64,000 nt of DNA from Diogma glabrata (taxonomy: Eukaryota; Arthropoda; Insecta; Diptera; Cylindrotomidae): NCBI GenBank assembly GCA_963693315.1, contig OY856187.1, positions 384,819,461 to 384,883,460 on the forward strand, given 5' to 3'. Under the pieces are notes generated by a model. The model searched no databases. It worked only from the letters and a program-made list of their open reading frames with translations, and had not been told where the DNA came from. Position numbers and translations under genes: made by a program. Shown here one piece after another: positions 1 through 11,349 of the stretch (its first letter is position 1; every line of letters begins with the position of its first letter).

Positions 1-126
1 GAAGAACATGAATGGAAGATGATTAATATTTTGGTGACAACGCTTGCACCTATAAAGTTAGCTGCGGAAGCACTATGTCGCAGTGATGCAACAGTAATAT
101 CAGCTGATGCAACCATGAAGGCATGA
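1..126 (+). pseudogene. hAT-like transposase fragment (left edge of window)
   Basis: The reading frame is open from base 1 to a TGA at 124-126. It gives a peptide with the pattern EWKMINILVTTLAPIKLA followed by EALCRSDAT. This resembles the helical segment of hAT-family transposases (the 'L.P...A.E.L' stretch before the dimerisation region). Downstream bases to about 310 carry short matches in other frames, so the copy is frameshifted and dead. The N-terminal part lies outside the window. The assignment rests on pattern memory of the family and could be wrong; a translated search with bases 1-310 would decide it. Confidence 0.35.
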
Positions 127-1167
127 TCGATAATTTGGGCCGCCATGACAAGTTAGAAGCCAAGCTCGAATGAATTTATTTCTCATTGGATTTATCAAAG
201 ATTTTTTTTGAATAAAAGGCGTTCAATTAGCTCTGTTTGTTTCATTTTTGATTTGTTAAGTGGACATACTGACTCACCCATTCTGTTGTCTATGCTTGAT
301 AGTCTTGCTAAAAATTGAAATATTCGTGACCGTGCCTTTTACAACCACAATTTCATAGAAGGAATTATGATAAAAATAATCCTCTGGATATGGCTATTAA
401 CAGGTTTAACATGTTCTACATCGCTTTCGATTTCAACATCGGTAGAAATGAATTTAAAAATGGAATTACCAAATAATTTAAAACATAAAATTTTATAAGT
501 AGGTCAATTAAATAAAATTTTATTTTGTTTTAATTTTTATTATTAAATTTTAATTAGATATTAACCAATTATTTAAATTTTAATATGTATAGGATGTCGG
601 TTAATTAAAATTTTAAATGGTTTTATTTTTAACCGACTTCAAAAAAGAAGGAGGTTCTGTGTTTCACTGTATGTTTTTTTTGTTTATGTATGTACACCGA
701 TTTCTTAAAAACGGCTCGTTCGATTTGAATGATTTAAATTTTATTCCATTTTTAAATTAGACTAAATTTGCTACAATATGATACTAGAACTGTCTCTGCA
801 GACCCACTAGTTTCCGAGATTAAGCCTTTCAAAGTTAATCTTTTTTTCGAACTTTGCAATTTTTTGCAATTCTGTCGTTCTAAATGAACTTTGACCCTGA
901 ATATAGTATTGAAGCCCTGTACTTTTATGATGAGATGTTCAAAAAGAAAATGAGAAGTGTGAACAGTGTGCACAGGTATGTTGAACTCCCGATACATTTC
1001 CAAAATCATCCTTATCGAGAAAAGTGCATCGGTAGTACCTCGGCCCCGCCGGAAACCACACTGATATTCTCCAAACAGTTATTCAGCAAAAGAAAATAAA
1101 TGATTAAATTAACAATTAAATCAATATTTATATATTTTATGCATTTGTTACAAAAATGGTGTGTATA

Positions 1168-1264
1168 ACTAGTGCGAATGCGTTTTCCAAACGCGAGTTA
1201 TTGCAGCACTCCCTACGGTCATGCTGCAAACTAACTCTTGTTTGGAAAACACATTCGCACTAGT
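1168..1264. repeat. Imperfect hairpin, MITE-like
   Basis: The two ends (ACTAGTGCGAATG... and ...CATTCGCACTAGT) are reverse complements. Pairing continues inward through 'TTTTCCAAAC' / 'GTTTGGAAAA' and 'TTGCAGCA' / 'TGCTGCAA' around a loop near 1209-1221. No coding content is seen. It is probably a miniature foldback element inside the repeat block. Confidence 0.6.
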
Positions 1265-1784
1265 AATACAATCAACTACTTCTGATTGGCCACCACATAC
1301 ACACATATATTTATTAATACAATTATTAGGACAGGGATGTACAAAACTCTACAAAGGTATGAATTGCAAAAAATTGCGAAGTTCGAAAAAAATGATAAAC
1401 TTTGAAAGGCTTAATCTCGGAAACTATTGGGTCTACAGAGACAGTTTTGGTATCATATTGTAGAAAATTCAGTCTACTTTAAAAACATTTAAAAAAATTT
1501 AAAGAAAAACCAGTCCCTTAGAATTATAATTGCCAAAATTTGAAAAAAAAAAAAAAAAAAACGATTTTTTCGCGGTTTTTTCGATTTTTCGATTTTTGAC
1601 AAAGTTGCGTTCAGCGCTCGAGGTCACAAACTTGGATTATTTATTAGGCCAACATCATAAACAAGTTTGCAAAAAATCAGAACTACCGGATTTGACGCAT
1701 ACTATGAGAACTACCGGATTAGACCCCATACTCTCAGGCGACAAAGTTACTGGACTACATCAAAAAATTAAATTAATTTAGCCC

Positions 1785-1945
1785 TATTGGAAGGTTCCGC
1801 TTGAGGTTCTTCTGCATCTGGATCGACGTATTGGAATGGCATATCCCCATCAGGGATGAATCGTCGACGTAGTGTGCCCACAAGTCAGCCTCCATTTCGA
1901 CATCGGAGAGATCGTCACCTTCTGAGATATCTGCTACTGCAACTA
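1785..1945 (-). pseudogene. Short acidic C-terminal coding relic
   Basis: The reverse strand reads as an acidic tail in two overlapping frames. The upstream frame gives ADISEGDDLSDVEMEADLWA. After a one-base shift the other frame gives RRRFIPDGDMPFQYVDPDAE and ends at a stop near 1785. The sharp change of frame with sensible protein on both sides suggests a decayed C-terminus, perhaps of a transposase. I do not recognise the family. It separates the two copies of module 1. Confidence 0.3.
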
Positions 1946-3201
1946 CAAAAATGATCAGGTACAGTTACATAATCTTCTTTTATCATCGGCCACCACACAC
2001 ATATATCTATTAATACAATTATTAGGACAGGGATGTAGAAAACTCTACAAAGGTAAATTGCAAGCAATTGCGAGGTTCGAAAAAAGGAATAAATTTTGAA
2101 AGGCTTAATCTCGGAAACTAGTGGGTCTACAGAGATAGTTTTAGTATCATATTGTGGAACGTTTAGTCTACTTTAAAAATAACCTAAGAAAGGTTAAAGA
2201 AAAAACTAGCCCTTTAGGGTTAGATTATAAAATTTGAAAAAATAACGATTTTTCCGCGGTTTTGCGATTTTTGACGAAGTTGCGTTCGGCGCTCGAGGTC
2301 ACAAACTTGGATTATTCATTAGGTCAACATCATAAACACATCTGCAAAAAATCAGAACTACCGGATTTGACGCATACTACCCCATACACTCAGGAGACAA
2401 AGTTACTGGACTAAAATTAGAAAAAACTATATTTTTAATGTATTTTCGCTGATTTTGTCTAAACATATTAATCTGTTAGGATGTTATGGGCAGTATTATA
2501 TTGCTATACTTGTCAAGGTTATCGTAAATAATTTTCTATCACGGGAAATATGTATGCCGTTTGTGCAAAAAATCGCTAAACCATAACTAAGAGATTGTCA
2601 CTGATGAAAGTTTTTCCGGCATTTGAAGTTATTACTTTTAGAACGCTTTCTAGCCGACATATGCTTTATGACTACACTAAAAAATAAAAAAATAAAAAAC
2701 TTAAAAAAAAAGTAGAACTGACTTCAGAAAAAACAAAAGAGGCACAAAAAAATGAATAATAACTCAATTGTTGCTTTTAAAAATTAGAACTTCTCGTTCG
2801 ATTGGGCTCGTTCGATTTGGATGATTTAAATTTTATTCTATTTAGGTTTATTCCGAGAGGGTCAGATAATTTTTTTTATGATGTGAAAAATACCGTTATT
2901 CAGAAAATTGGAAAAAACCATATTTTTTATGCATTTTCGTTGATTTCGTCAAAGCATATTATTCTGTTTGGGTGTTGTGGGCAGTATTATATTACTATAC
3001 TTGTCGAGGTTAGCGTAAATAATTTTCTATGATGGGAAATGTGTATGCCGTTTGTGCAAAAAATCATAAAACCATAATTAATAGATTGTCACTGATGAAA
3101 GTTTTTCCGGTATTTGAAGTTATTACTTTTACAACGTTTTCTAGCCGACATTTGCTTTATGACTACACTTAAATTAAAAAAAAAAACTTTTTGAAAAAAA
3201 C

Positions 3202-3765
3202 AGAACCGACTTCAAAAAAAAACAAAAGAGGCACAAAAAAGTGAAAAATAACTCAATTGTGGCTTTTAGAGACAAAAATACGTTACATTTTGATTAATTT
3301 AATTTAATTATGCCTTACTATAGACAAAACAATTTCGCTATTAAAAAAAGTTACTATATTAAAATAGTTACTTTTTATTATAATTATTATAGTTATTATA
3401 GTTGTTAAAATAGTTGTTATATTTTAAAAGTTATTTGTAGTACAAAACCGTTGGAAGTCGGTGCCACATTGACGAAAAACCAACTAATATGTCTCGGGCT
3501 TGGCACCGATTTCCAACAGTTTTGTACTACAAATAACTTATAAAATATAATAACTATTATAACAACTATAATAACTATAATAATTATAATAAAAAGTAAC
3601 TATTTTAATATAGTAACTTTTTTAATAGCGAAATTGTTTTGTCTATAGTAAGGCATAATTAAATTAAATTAATCAAAATGTAACGTATTTTTGTCTCTAA
3701 AAGCCACAATTGAGTTATTTTTCACTTTTTTGTGCCTCTTTTGTTTTTTTTTTGAAGTCAGTTCT
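3202..3765. repeat. 565-bp near-perfect palindrome
   Basis: The left arm (3202-3466) and right arm (3501-3765) are both 265 bp and are reverse complements with only scattered mismatches and no net indel. The loop is 34 bp (3467-3500). Similarity continues weakly beyond both arms to about 3175 and 3793. The arms contain the motif 'gaccgacttc'/'gaagtcagttc' at their outer ends and an (ATT/AAT)-rich tract internally. No coding capacity was found. Foldback transposition or template switching in replication could both produce this. Confidence 0.85.
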
Positions 3766-3949
3766 ATTTTTTTATAAAAGTTTTTTTATTATTAAATACA
3801 TTTTTAGGATTTCCAAATTGTTTAAAGCTTAAAATGTAGGTGAGTTAAATCATATTTTGTTGATCAATTGAATAAAAAAATAAATAAATAAACCAGACAA
3901 GAGGTAGTCGGTCTAATGATAGGAGGCATCGATGTAAGAGAGTTCATAA

Positions 3950-4181
3950 TGTTAGATATAGCAATAAAGGTACTAATCGATATCGATATCGATATCCGAA
4001 ATATCGACATCAATTAGTACCGTAACAATAATATATATAATGAAATGAAAAATGTTAATCTAGTCTTAAAGTGATCGCGTTCTCAACTGATAATTTAAAT
4101 AAATATCTTAAATATATCTTTATTGTTTTTTAATTATAAACATATAGTGTGTGATACATATATAAAAATAGAGATACTACA
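3950..4181 (+). repeat. 5' LTR of outer gypsy element
   Basis: It begins TGTTAGATATAGC, carries a (CGATAT)n motif near 3979-3996 and ends ..GATACTACA. The same sequence recurs at 13138-13369. The TG...CA ends and the duplicated flank CATAA fit an integrated LTR. Confidence 0.9.
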
Positions 4182-4183
4182 AT

Positions 4184-4200
4184 TGGCGACGAAGATGGGA
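4184..4200 (+). promoter_or_regulatory. Primer-binding site of outer gypsy element
   Basis: TGGCGACGAAGATGGGA begins two bases after the LTR end. TGG at this place is expected to pair with the CCA 3' end of a host tRNA that primes minus-strand synthesis. I cannot name the tRNA with certainty. Confidence 0.6.
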
Positions 4201-4708
4201 TAGTGTTCAAGTGAATAGTGAATTAAAGTAGTTCTCTAAATATCACATATTAAAAGTTTAGTGAAATTGTGTTAGATACTGTTCATCAGTTTATTCGAAA
4301 TTTTTTTTTCTTACGAATAAAATTTATAATAAAAAAACAATTGTGATTGGTAGCGGTAAGTTTGGAACACATTTATTTTATTTTTTTACTATAATATATT
4401 AATATCGTTGAAGTATTATTATTTTTTATATTTAATTATATTGAAATAAAACATATGGTATACTGTGTATATTTATTCAGATGGCGAGTCGCGTCCTTGC
4501 GGAAAGCAACAGTTACAACAAAAAAATATATATGTTAAAGGTGGTAAAATTTTGATCTGTCTTGTTGTAAAACACATTACAACCGGTTTAAAAGTTGTAA
4601 TAAATAAGTTTTGGTGAAAAATTTATATTCGATTATAAGAACATTATTTATTTTTGTTAATAAATTATTATCTTATTTTATAATTCTTTTTACAATAAAA
4701 TTTTGACA

Positions 4709-7228
4709 ATGTCTTCTCCTGATATGGCGGATGTTGACGAAAAGAGAAATAATAAACTAGGTAAAGTCTTGTAAGGTCGAATAGTATCATGCACACCCGG
4801 TGATTGTTTTCCATCTTATAAAGAGTTGGCAGAAGAATTTTTCATAATTAATAATATATAAGGTGAATTGCGTAGATCTCTTTTACTAACGAGTCTAGGG
4901 TCGGTGTGTATGAAAAATTGCGAACGTTGGTACACCCTGTAAAACCCACAATATGTTCTATTGAAAAAATATGGCAAGTTTTAGAGGAATACTACAATCC
5001 TGAAACTCATACAATTGCAGAACGGTATAAGTTTTTAAAATCCACACAACAAATGGGTGAAACTATTAGTGAATTCGTCGTTCGGATTAAAAACTTAGCC
5101 GAAAAATGCAATTTTGGATCTTTTATTCCTGATGATCTAACAAATTGTACTGGTACTGATTTAAAAAATCGAGCATTAGAGGATGCTTTATTAGATAAAG
5201 TGATTATGGGTCTGGCTGATAAGAAAATTCAGCAAAGTCTTCTCGAAAGAAGTGATCTCACTTTTGATAGGTGTATTTTGTTGGCTACAAATTTAGATAT
5301 TTCAAAAAAAGAGCAAGAGGCGATATCAAAATCAACATATACAAATGTCGTAAGAACTGAAAAGCCTAGAGGTAGAAGCCAGTCACGTGGATGATACAGA
5401 AGTCAAAATCGCTACAGAAGTTCTTCTAGGACAAATCAAATCAACCGTTCTTCAGCACAAAAATCTTGTAATAGATATGGTCGTCCTGGTGCTTCACACT
5501 CATTTGCATTGTGTCCAGCAGAAAAGTGGAAGTGTTACAACTGTAACAAAATAGGTCATACCAGTACTGTTTGTACTGCACGCGGTAACTCATCGAGAGT
5601 CAACACCATCAGTGAAGTAATTAACAGTGCTCATGCGCACCACCATAGTACGTTTTCAAAAAAACGAAAAATTGAGTCTGTGAATTCCATATGTCCAGCT
5701 GAAGATTGTAATGTTGAAATAGAAGGTGTCAAAGTTACAATGGAAGTTGACACTGGCAGTCCAGTATCCATAATTAGTCAGGATGAGTACAGGAAAAAGC
5801 ATTGTCACTTACCATTAAATAAAAAAAATTATCCTAACCTTATGAATATTTCAGGAAACAAGTTAGACGTGTTAGGTTCCGTGAAAGTAGCAGCAGTGAT
5901 AGCGGGTAAGGAGCATCACTTAGAATTGATAGTCATCACCACACAACAACCATTTAAAGCATTACTGGGTCGTCGATGGTTGGAGAAAATACATCCACGA
6001 TGGCGTGAGACTATAATGCCCAGACAGTGAAGGATTGTAAACCAGATACAACCACAGGGCAGTCCACAATCAGAAATATCTTCATCTGAGCATGAACCAG
6101 AAAAAGAAGGTAAGAGTCAATTTTGTTCCTTAAATAAAGAAGTAATGGAATTGAGACAGGAAATTTTGAAAAACTTCCCACAAACAGAACCGTCAGATAC
6201 ATTTGCCTAAATTTGCCTACATTTGCCTAAATTTCATAAGGCTAATTCAGTTCCCTTTCGGCTACGAGAAAGAGTAGAGGTGGAACTGAACCGTCTAGTC
6301 GAGGAAGGTGTTTTGTCTCCTGTCCAATATAGTGAATGGACTAGTCCAATCGTTACCGTTCCTAAAACCAATGGTAATTTTAGATTGTGTATGGATTGTG
6401 GAGTCACAATTAATAAATTTTTAAAAACAATTCATTATCCATAACCCAATATAGAAGAAATTTTTGCATCATTGTCGAATTGTAAATATTTCTGTGTCAT
6501 TGATTTGTCGCGTGCATGTCAGCAATTAAAAGTGTCTGAGAGATCAAGCCATCTACTCACAATAAACACACATAAAGGTCTTTTTAGATACAACCGACTA
6601 CCATTTGGTGTATCGTAGGCTCCATCAATATTTCAGAGGGTAATGGATCAAATTCTACTGAAGTTCGAAGGTGTTTTCTGTTATTTAGACGATATTTTAA
6701 TTGGTGGATCAACTTTAGAAGAATGTCAAGAGAGTTTGTTTATTGTTCTTGATCGACTAAATTCTCACAATATAAAAATAAATTTACAAAAATGCAAATT
6801 TTTGGTAGTCTTTGTTGAATATTTGGGTCATATTTTATCGGCAAATAAAGTAGAGCCGAATCCAAAAAAGATTCAAGCAATTTCAGATGCACCGCATCCG
6901 AAAAATATTCAACAACTTCAGTCATATTTAGGTCTAATTAATTATTATAGGCGATTCATACCCAATTTGTCTGCAGAACTGCATAAATTTTATTGTCTCC
7001 GAAAAATGTCAGACTGTATTTGATAAAACTAAACAGTTAGTTACCAGTCACAGTGTGCTAGTTTTATTTGATCCAAATAAACCAATAGTCATTACCACAG
7101 ATGCTAGTTCTTATGGTCTTGGTGCGGTGATGTCTCATATTATAAATGGCGAAGAAAAACCTATTATGTTTGCGTCTAGCAGTTTATCACCAGCGCAGAA
7201 GAGCTATTCATCATTACATCGTGAAGGT
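4709..7228 (+). pseudogene. Outer gypsy gag-protease-RT-RNase H (first part)
   Basis: Gag likely starts at the ATG at 4709. The capsid region is clear from 4906, followed by a CCHC zinc knuckle (CYNCNKIGHTSTVC, about 5536-5577). The aspartic protease motif VDTGSPVSII lies near 5746. Reverse transcriptase shows FRLCMD (about 6379) and the catalytic YLDDIL box (about 6682). RNase H begins with TTDASSYGLGAV near 7095. From 4906 to 7020 all segments share one frame but are cut by stops at 5392, 6028, 6208, 6442, 6616 and 7021; the RNase H part from 7055 is in another frame. The frame also changes between 4709 and 4906. The protein would make virus-like particles, process the polyprotein and copy the element RNA in the cytoplasm. 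This copy cannot do so. Confidence 0.85.
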
Positions 7229-7262
7229 TGTGACGATTAAGTTGCACAATGAAATCATTACC

Positions 7263-8529
7263 ATGTTTAACGAAATCATTGTCACAATAATGCGGGATAA
7301 AAATGAGCCTTGTCCTACGGTCAAGCCTCAATCAGAAGTTGATTATATGAGAAGAGATGATTTAAGTCTGACTCGAACTTTGAATTCTTGGAACTTACGT
7401 TTCAGTGGATCGAGGTCGGATATACCCATAGATAAATTTTTATTTCGTCTGGAGCATATGGCTAAAGCTGCATGTATACCTCTAGAAAGTTTAGTGGGTG
7501 TGGCTTCGTGCTTTCTGACAGACAGTGCACTAGATTGGTATTGGATTTTCCGCGAACGAAATGCTAGTACTCAAATTTCATGGCCTTACTTAAAGTATTA
7601 TCTAATTGATCGGTTTCAGACGTCTTTCAACGAAAGGCACATTAAAAGACTACTAGAACGAAGGAAACAACGGTACCCTAAAGAATCTTTTGCTGAGTAT
7701 ATGGATGACATATTAAAGATAGCGTTGCAGTCGAAGATACCAGTTCCTGACGAAGAACTAATATCTATTTTAATGAACAACATGCGTCCTGGTCTTCGTG
7801 AAAAATTTATAAACCAAGAATTTCATTCAATAAATCGCTTAGCTAGTGAATTTTGTCGTGTCGAAACTCTCTGGCAAGAAATTGGAGCTATTCCTGAAGG
7901 CAATTTTGCTCCAAGAGACCGTTTTTGTAATGAAATAGAACAAGTGCCGTCAACGTCAAGTGCTACTTGTTTCTCGACAAACCAAAATGTTTCATACCAA
8001 CCCAAACTTGGACCAATTCCTTATTATAACACATTTGGAGGTAACCGCAATTTCAATTCGGAGCCCATTCCATTACTAAACGATTCTTCAACACAAAAAA
8101 ATCCTGTTATAAAACAGAATTTACCTAATTTTTATGCTTCTGATTTTAATTACAACCAACGGCAACCTGTTATTAATTACGGTCCAGAACTATGCACGAT
8201 TTCTAATCCATCACAAACATATAATTCTTCAAATTCTCAACCGATACCTCCTGGTAATCGAATCTGTTGGAATTGCAAACAACCAGGTCATTATTTCCGT
8301 TATTGCTGTGTTGATTTCAAAAAAATTTTGTTTTCGGTGTGGGAAAGGAAACGTCACATACTCTGTATGTAGCAATTGTCATCCTACCATGTCGGGAAAC
8401 GTGCCCAGGAAGACTTGGATCTCACGGGAGTCCACCTTCCAATCCTCAGATATCCCGAAACCAAAAATGAAATTCGAAGAAACTGCATCAAACACCGATC
8501 CAGAGTTCTATCGAAGGACACACAAGTGA
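7263..8529 (+). pseudogene. Inner gypsy Gag, frameshifted between zinc knuckles
   Basis: The likely start is the ATG at 7263 (a second in-frame ATG is at 7290). The capsid region is long and uninterrupted, with LNSWNLRFSG and a DRFQTSFNERHIKRL stretch typical of retrotransposon Gag. The first CCHC knuckle (CWNCKQPGHYFRYC) lies near 8266-8307. That frame ends at a TAG at 8370. The second knuckle (CFRCGKGNVTYSVCSNC) is in another frame, near 8330-8380, and reads on to 8529. The switch falls at a run of seven A (about 8319-8325). A slippage mutation is the simplest reading; programmed frameshifting is possible but unusual inside a knuckle pair. Confidence 0.75.
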
Positions 8530-8631
8530 ACATCTTACCAAATTCATCCAGACCACTCAAAGAGTATAGCAGTCCTACTAAAAATAGATTCTCGCGTGCT
8601 TGGAAATATTTCAAAGAAAAACGTCTCCTAA

Positions 8632-11157
8632 GAAGAGAATTACTACAGAATTACTGCCTTTATTATCACTTCAGGATCGGATGGCAGACCTTATGTGCTT
8701 GTCGATATCTTAAACCAACCCATACGAGGTTTACTTGATACCGGTGCGAATATTAGTCTCCTCGGTAAAGATTGTGCAAAAATACTGTCGATACCTGGAG
8801 TCCGTTTTCATAACTCACCTTCCCTTATTGCAACGGCCAATGGATCAAAAGAACGAATCTTGGGATATATAATAGTAAAAATTAAATTTAATAACAAGGA
8901 AAAGTCCATGCGGCTCTTCTTAGCACCTAATCTCTCTCAACCACTATATTTAGGGATCGATTTTTTTCATTTGTACAACTTAAAAATTCAGATTAATGAA
9001 CTTTTTGCTCCTGTAGATGCAACTTTAGTTAATGATTTTAAAACCAATAACGTCACTTTAGATGCACAGTTGCATGATCTATCTATAGAACAACAGGCCA
9101 AACTTGATCATGTTATTAATCTATTTCCTTCCTCAACTCTTCTTGGTCTTGGACGTACTCACCTTTTGAGTCACAAAATTGATACTGGAACGGCTAGTCC
9201 CATCAAACAAAGATACTACGCGGTTTCCCCTTCAGTACAAAGACAACTGAACGAAGAGTTGGATCGAATGTTGGCACTTGGTGTTTTGGAAGAAAGTGAT
9301 AGTCCGTGGTGTTCGCCGGTAACTTTAGTAAAAAAATCTAATGGAAAAGTAAGATTATGTCTTGATGCTAGAAGGGTTAACGAAGTGACAGTAAAGGATG
9401 CCTACCCGCCTCCAATAATTGATGGAATACTGAGTCGCTTGGGGAATACAGCCTTTATATCCAGTTTGGATTTAAAAGATGCCTTTTGGCGAATTCCTCT
9501 CAACAATGATGCAAAATGTAAAACAGCTTTTACGGTTCCAGGTAGACCCTTTTACCAGTTTACTTCGATGCCTTTGGGTCTTTGTAATGCGCCACAGACT
9601 ATGTGCCGTTTAATGCATCGGGTGATACCATCTAAATACCATGATAAAATATTCGTATACCTAGACGACCTCCTTGTCACTTCAAGTACTTTTGATGAAC
9701 ATTTAGTTTTACTCCAACTAATAGCAGACTTCTTGCGTAAAGCAAACCTAACTATTAATATTGAAAAAAGTCGTTTTATGCTAAAACAGCTTAAATACTT
9801 GGGTTACGTTATTGGTGATGGTTGCATACGAGTAGATCCCGAAAAAGTCCAAGCAGTTCGAGATTTTCCAATTCCTAAAACTATAAAACATCTGCGAAGA
9901 TTCTTAGGTATGTGCGGGTGGTACCGGAAATTTATCTCTAATTTTTCAACTATTTCAGCTCCTCTCACAGACCTTTTAAAAACTAAAAGAAAGTTCGTAT
10001 GGAATGACGAAGCCCAAACTGCATTTCGAAATCTTAAGGAATATCTCACCTCAGCTCCAGTTCTTAGACACCCAGACTACACGCTGACTTTCTACATTCA
10101 AGTCGATGCCTCAGCTACTGGAGTGGGTGGGGTTCTTTTCCAAAAGATTGAAGACGTCGAACACCCAATTGCGTATTATTCAAAAAAACTAAATGGAGCT
10201 CAGCGCAATTATAGCGTTACCGAGCTTGAGTGCTATGCCGCTGTTTTGTGCATAAAACAGTTTCGCCATTATGTAGAAGGTTTCGAATTTACAGTAATTT
10301 CAGATCATGCAAGTTTAAAGTGGCTAATGAACATGTCTGATTTAACTGGTAGGCTTGCAAGATGGAGTTTTAAACTCCAAAGTTTCAAATTCAATATAGA
10401 GTATCGAAAAGGTCATCTTAATGTCGTTCCTAACACCTTATCTAGGGCTTTTTGTGATTCTTTGAATGCTCTAGACTTAAGAGAGACAGAAGTTCCTTGG
10501 GTAGACTTGGATTCACCGGCATTCAATGATGAAGAGTATGTCACATTAAGAGAAAAATACCAGTCTTTATCGGAGACTGAATCAAATTTCCGGGTTGAAG
10601 GTAACAAACTTTTAATCACTCCTTCTTACGGTTATCGTCACACAGATACAGACTTATCGAACTGGAAAGTAGTCGTTCCTAAAAGCCTAGTTCCCTCATT
10701 ACTCGAAACAGCTCATTGTTCTCTTTCCTCAGGACACATGGGGGGTTTTAAAACATTGGAGCGGATCCAACGCTATTTCTACTGGTTAGGTATGGCTAAA
10801 GATGTGCCCGATTTTGTTTCGAATTGCTCGACGTGCAAAATGTCTAAAGCGATCAACCATATAACCCGTCCTCCTATGGGAAACATGATTGAAGTCACGA
10901 GGCCTTTCCAAAGACTTTACATAGATTATTTGGGACCTTATCCAAGATCCCGAAATGGTAATGTTTGCATGCTCATTGTTCTCGATCAGTATTCAAAGTT
11001 TGTTCGATTGAAAGCTTTCCGTGATGCTTCTACGGTGTCTCTTTGCGCTTATTTGGAAAAAGAAATATTTCTTTTGTTTTCAGTTCCTGAAAGTATTTGG
11101 TCGGATAACGGAAAACAATTTTTATCAAATCAATTTAAAGGCTTACTAAATAAATAG
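8632..11157 (+). pseudogene. Inner gypsy Pol (protease, RT, RNase H, truncated integrase)
   Basis: This is one long open frame. Numbering residues from the GTG at 8695 gives: aspartic protease LLDTGANISLLG (about 13-24); reverse transcriptase with VRLCLDARRVNE and the catalytic VYLDDLLV (about 321-328); RNase H starting YIQVDASATGVGG (about 465); integrase zinc finger with H...H and CSTC (about 677-716); integrase catalytic Asp in IDYLGPY (about 744) and in WSDNGKQF (about 804). The frame stops at TAG 11155, before the third catalytic residue (Glu), so integrase is non-functional. The next bases still resemble integrase (GIHHVK) before decaying. The RT half appears intact. The N-terminal extension of the frame to 8632 lacks an ATG, so expression would need a Gag-Pol fusion. 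Confidence 0.85.
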
Positions 11158-11349
11158 GGTATTCATCATGTGAAAGTCGTCTTGTATTTTCTCTTTCTCG
11201 AATGGCAGCTCTCTTGATCTGGAATGGGCATCATCAAATTCCCCACGCCTCTCTGAGCGATAGTCGTGCAAATGCTGCAGGTGATGACTTTCGGATATTC
11301 TGATAGTTCAGGATTGTGCTCTAACGGCACTTATCTTGCGCTACAAGGT

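Larger units (their letters stand above)
600..3800. repeat. Composite block of direct and inverted repeats
   Basis: This stretch contains no intact gene. It is built from a few repeated modules. Module 1 (contains 'ggacagggatgta' and 'ttaatctcggaaac') occurs at about 1287-1757 and 1987-2413 in direct orientation, with part of it inverted at 769-875. Module 2 (contains 'atgggcagtattatatt' and 'gtatgccgtttgtgcaa') occurs at about 2421-2765 and 2911-3290, offset by about 490 bp. A motif 'aaccgacttcaaaaaa' followed by a G/A-rich tract recurs near 630, 2715 and 3205. The block ends in the long palindrome at 3202-3765. Most likely it is a cluster of non-autonomous DNA elements inserted into each other. 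Confidence 0.7.
7229..11345 (+). mobile_element. Second Ty3/gypsy element nested in the outer one
   Basis: Outer RNase H coding sequence stops making sense at 7228 and resumes at about 11350. At the breaks, AGGT occurs on both sides (7225-7228 and 11346-11349), and the insert starts TGTGAC and ends GCTACA. This fits a TG...CA element with a 4-bp target duplication. It carries its own gag and pol of a different gypsy lineage, related to the fragment at 44814-46271. Oddly, gag begins within about 35-60 bp of the left border, so no 5' LTR is present, and integrase is cut short. The insert may be a rearranged or internally recombined copy rather than a simple integration. Confidence 0.75.

Noticed and set aside
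884..1099. 71-residue open frame
   Set aside because: It lies within diverged repeat modules, has no family signature, and the opposite strand is also open; probably chance.
5392..5394. Programmed TGA readthrough between capsid and zinc knuckle of the outer gypsy element
   Set aside because: At least five other in-frame stops follow, so mutation is the simpler explanation.
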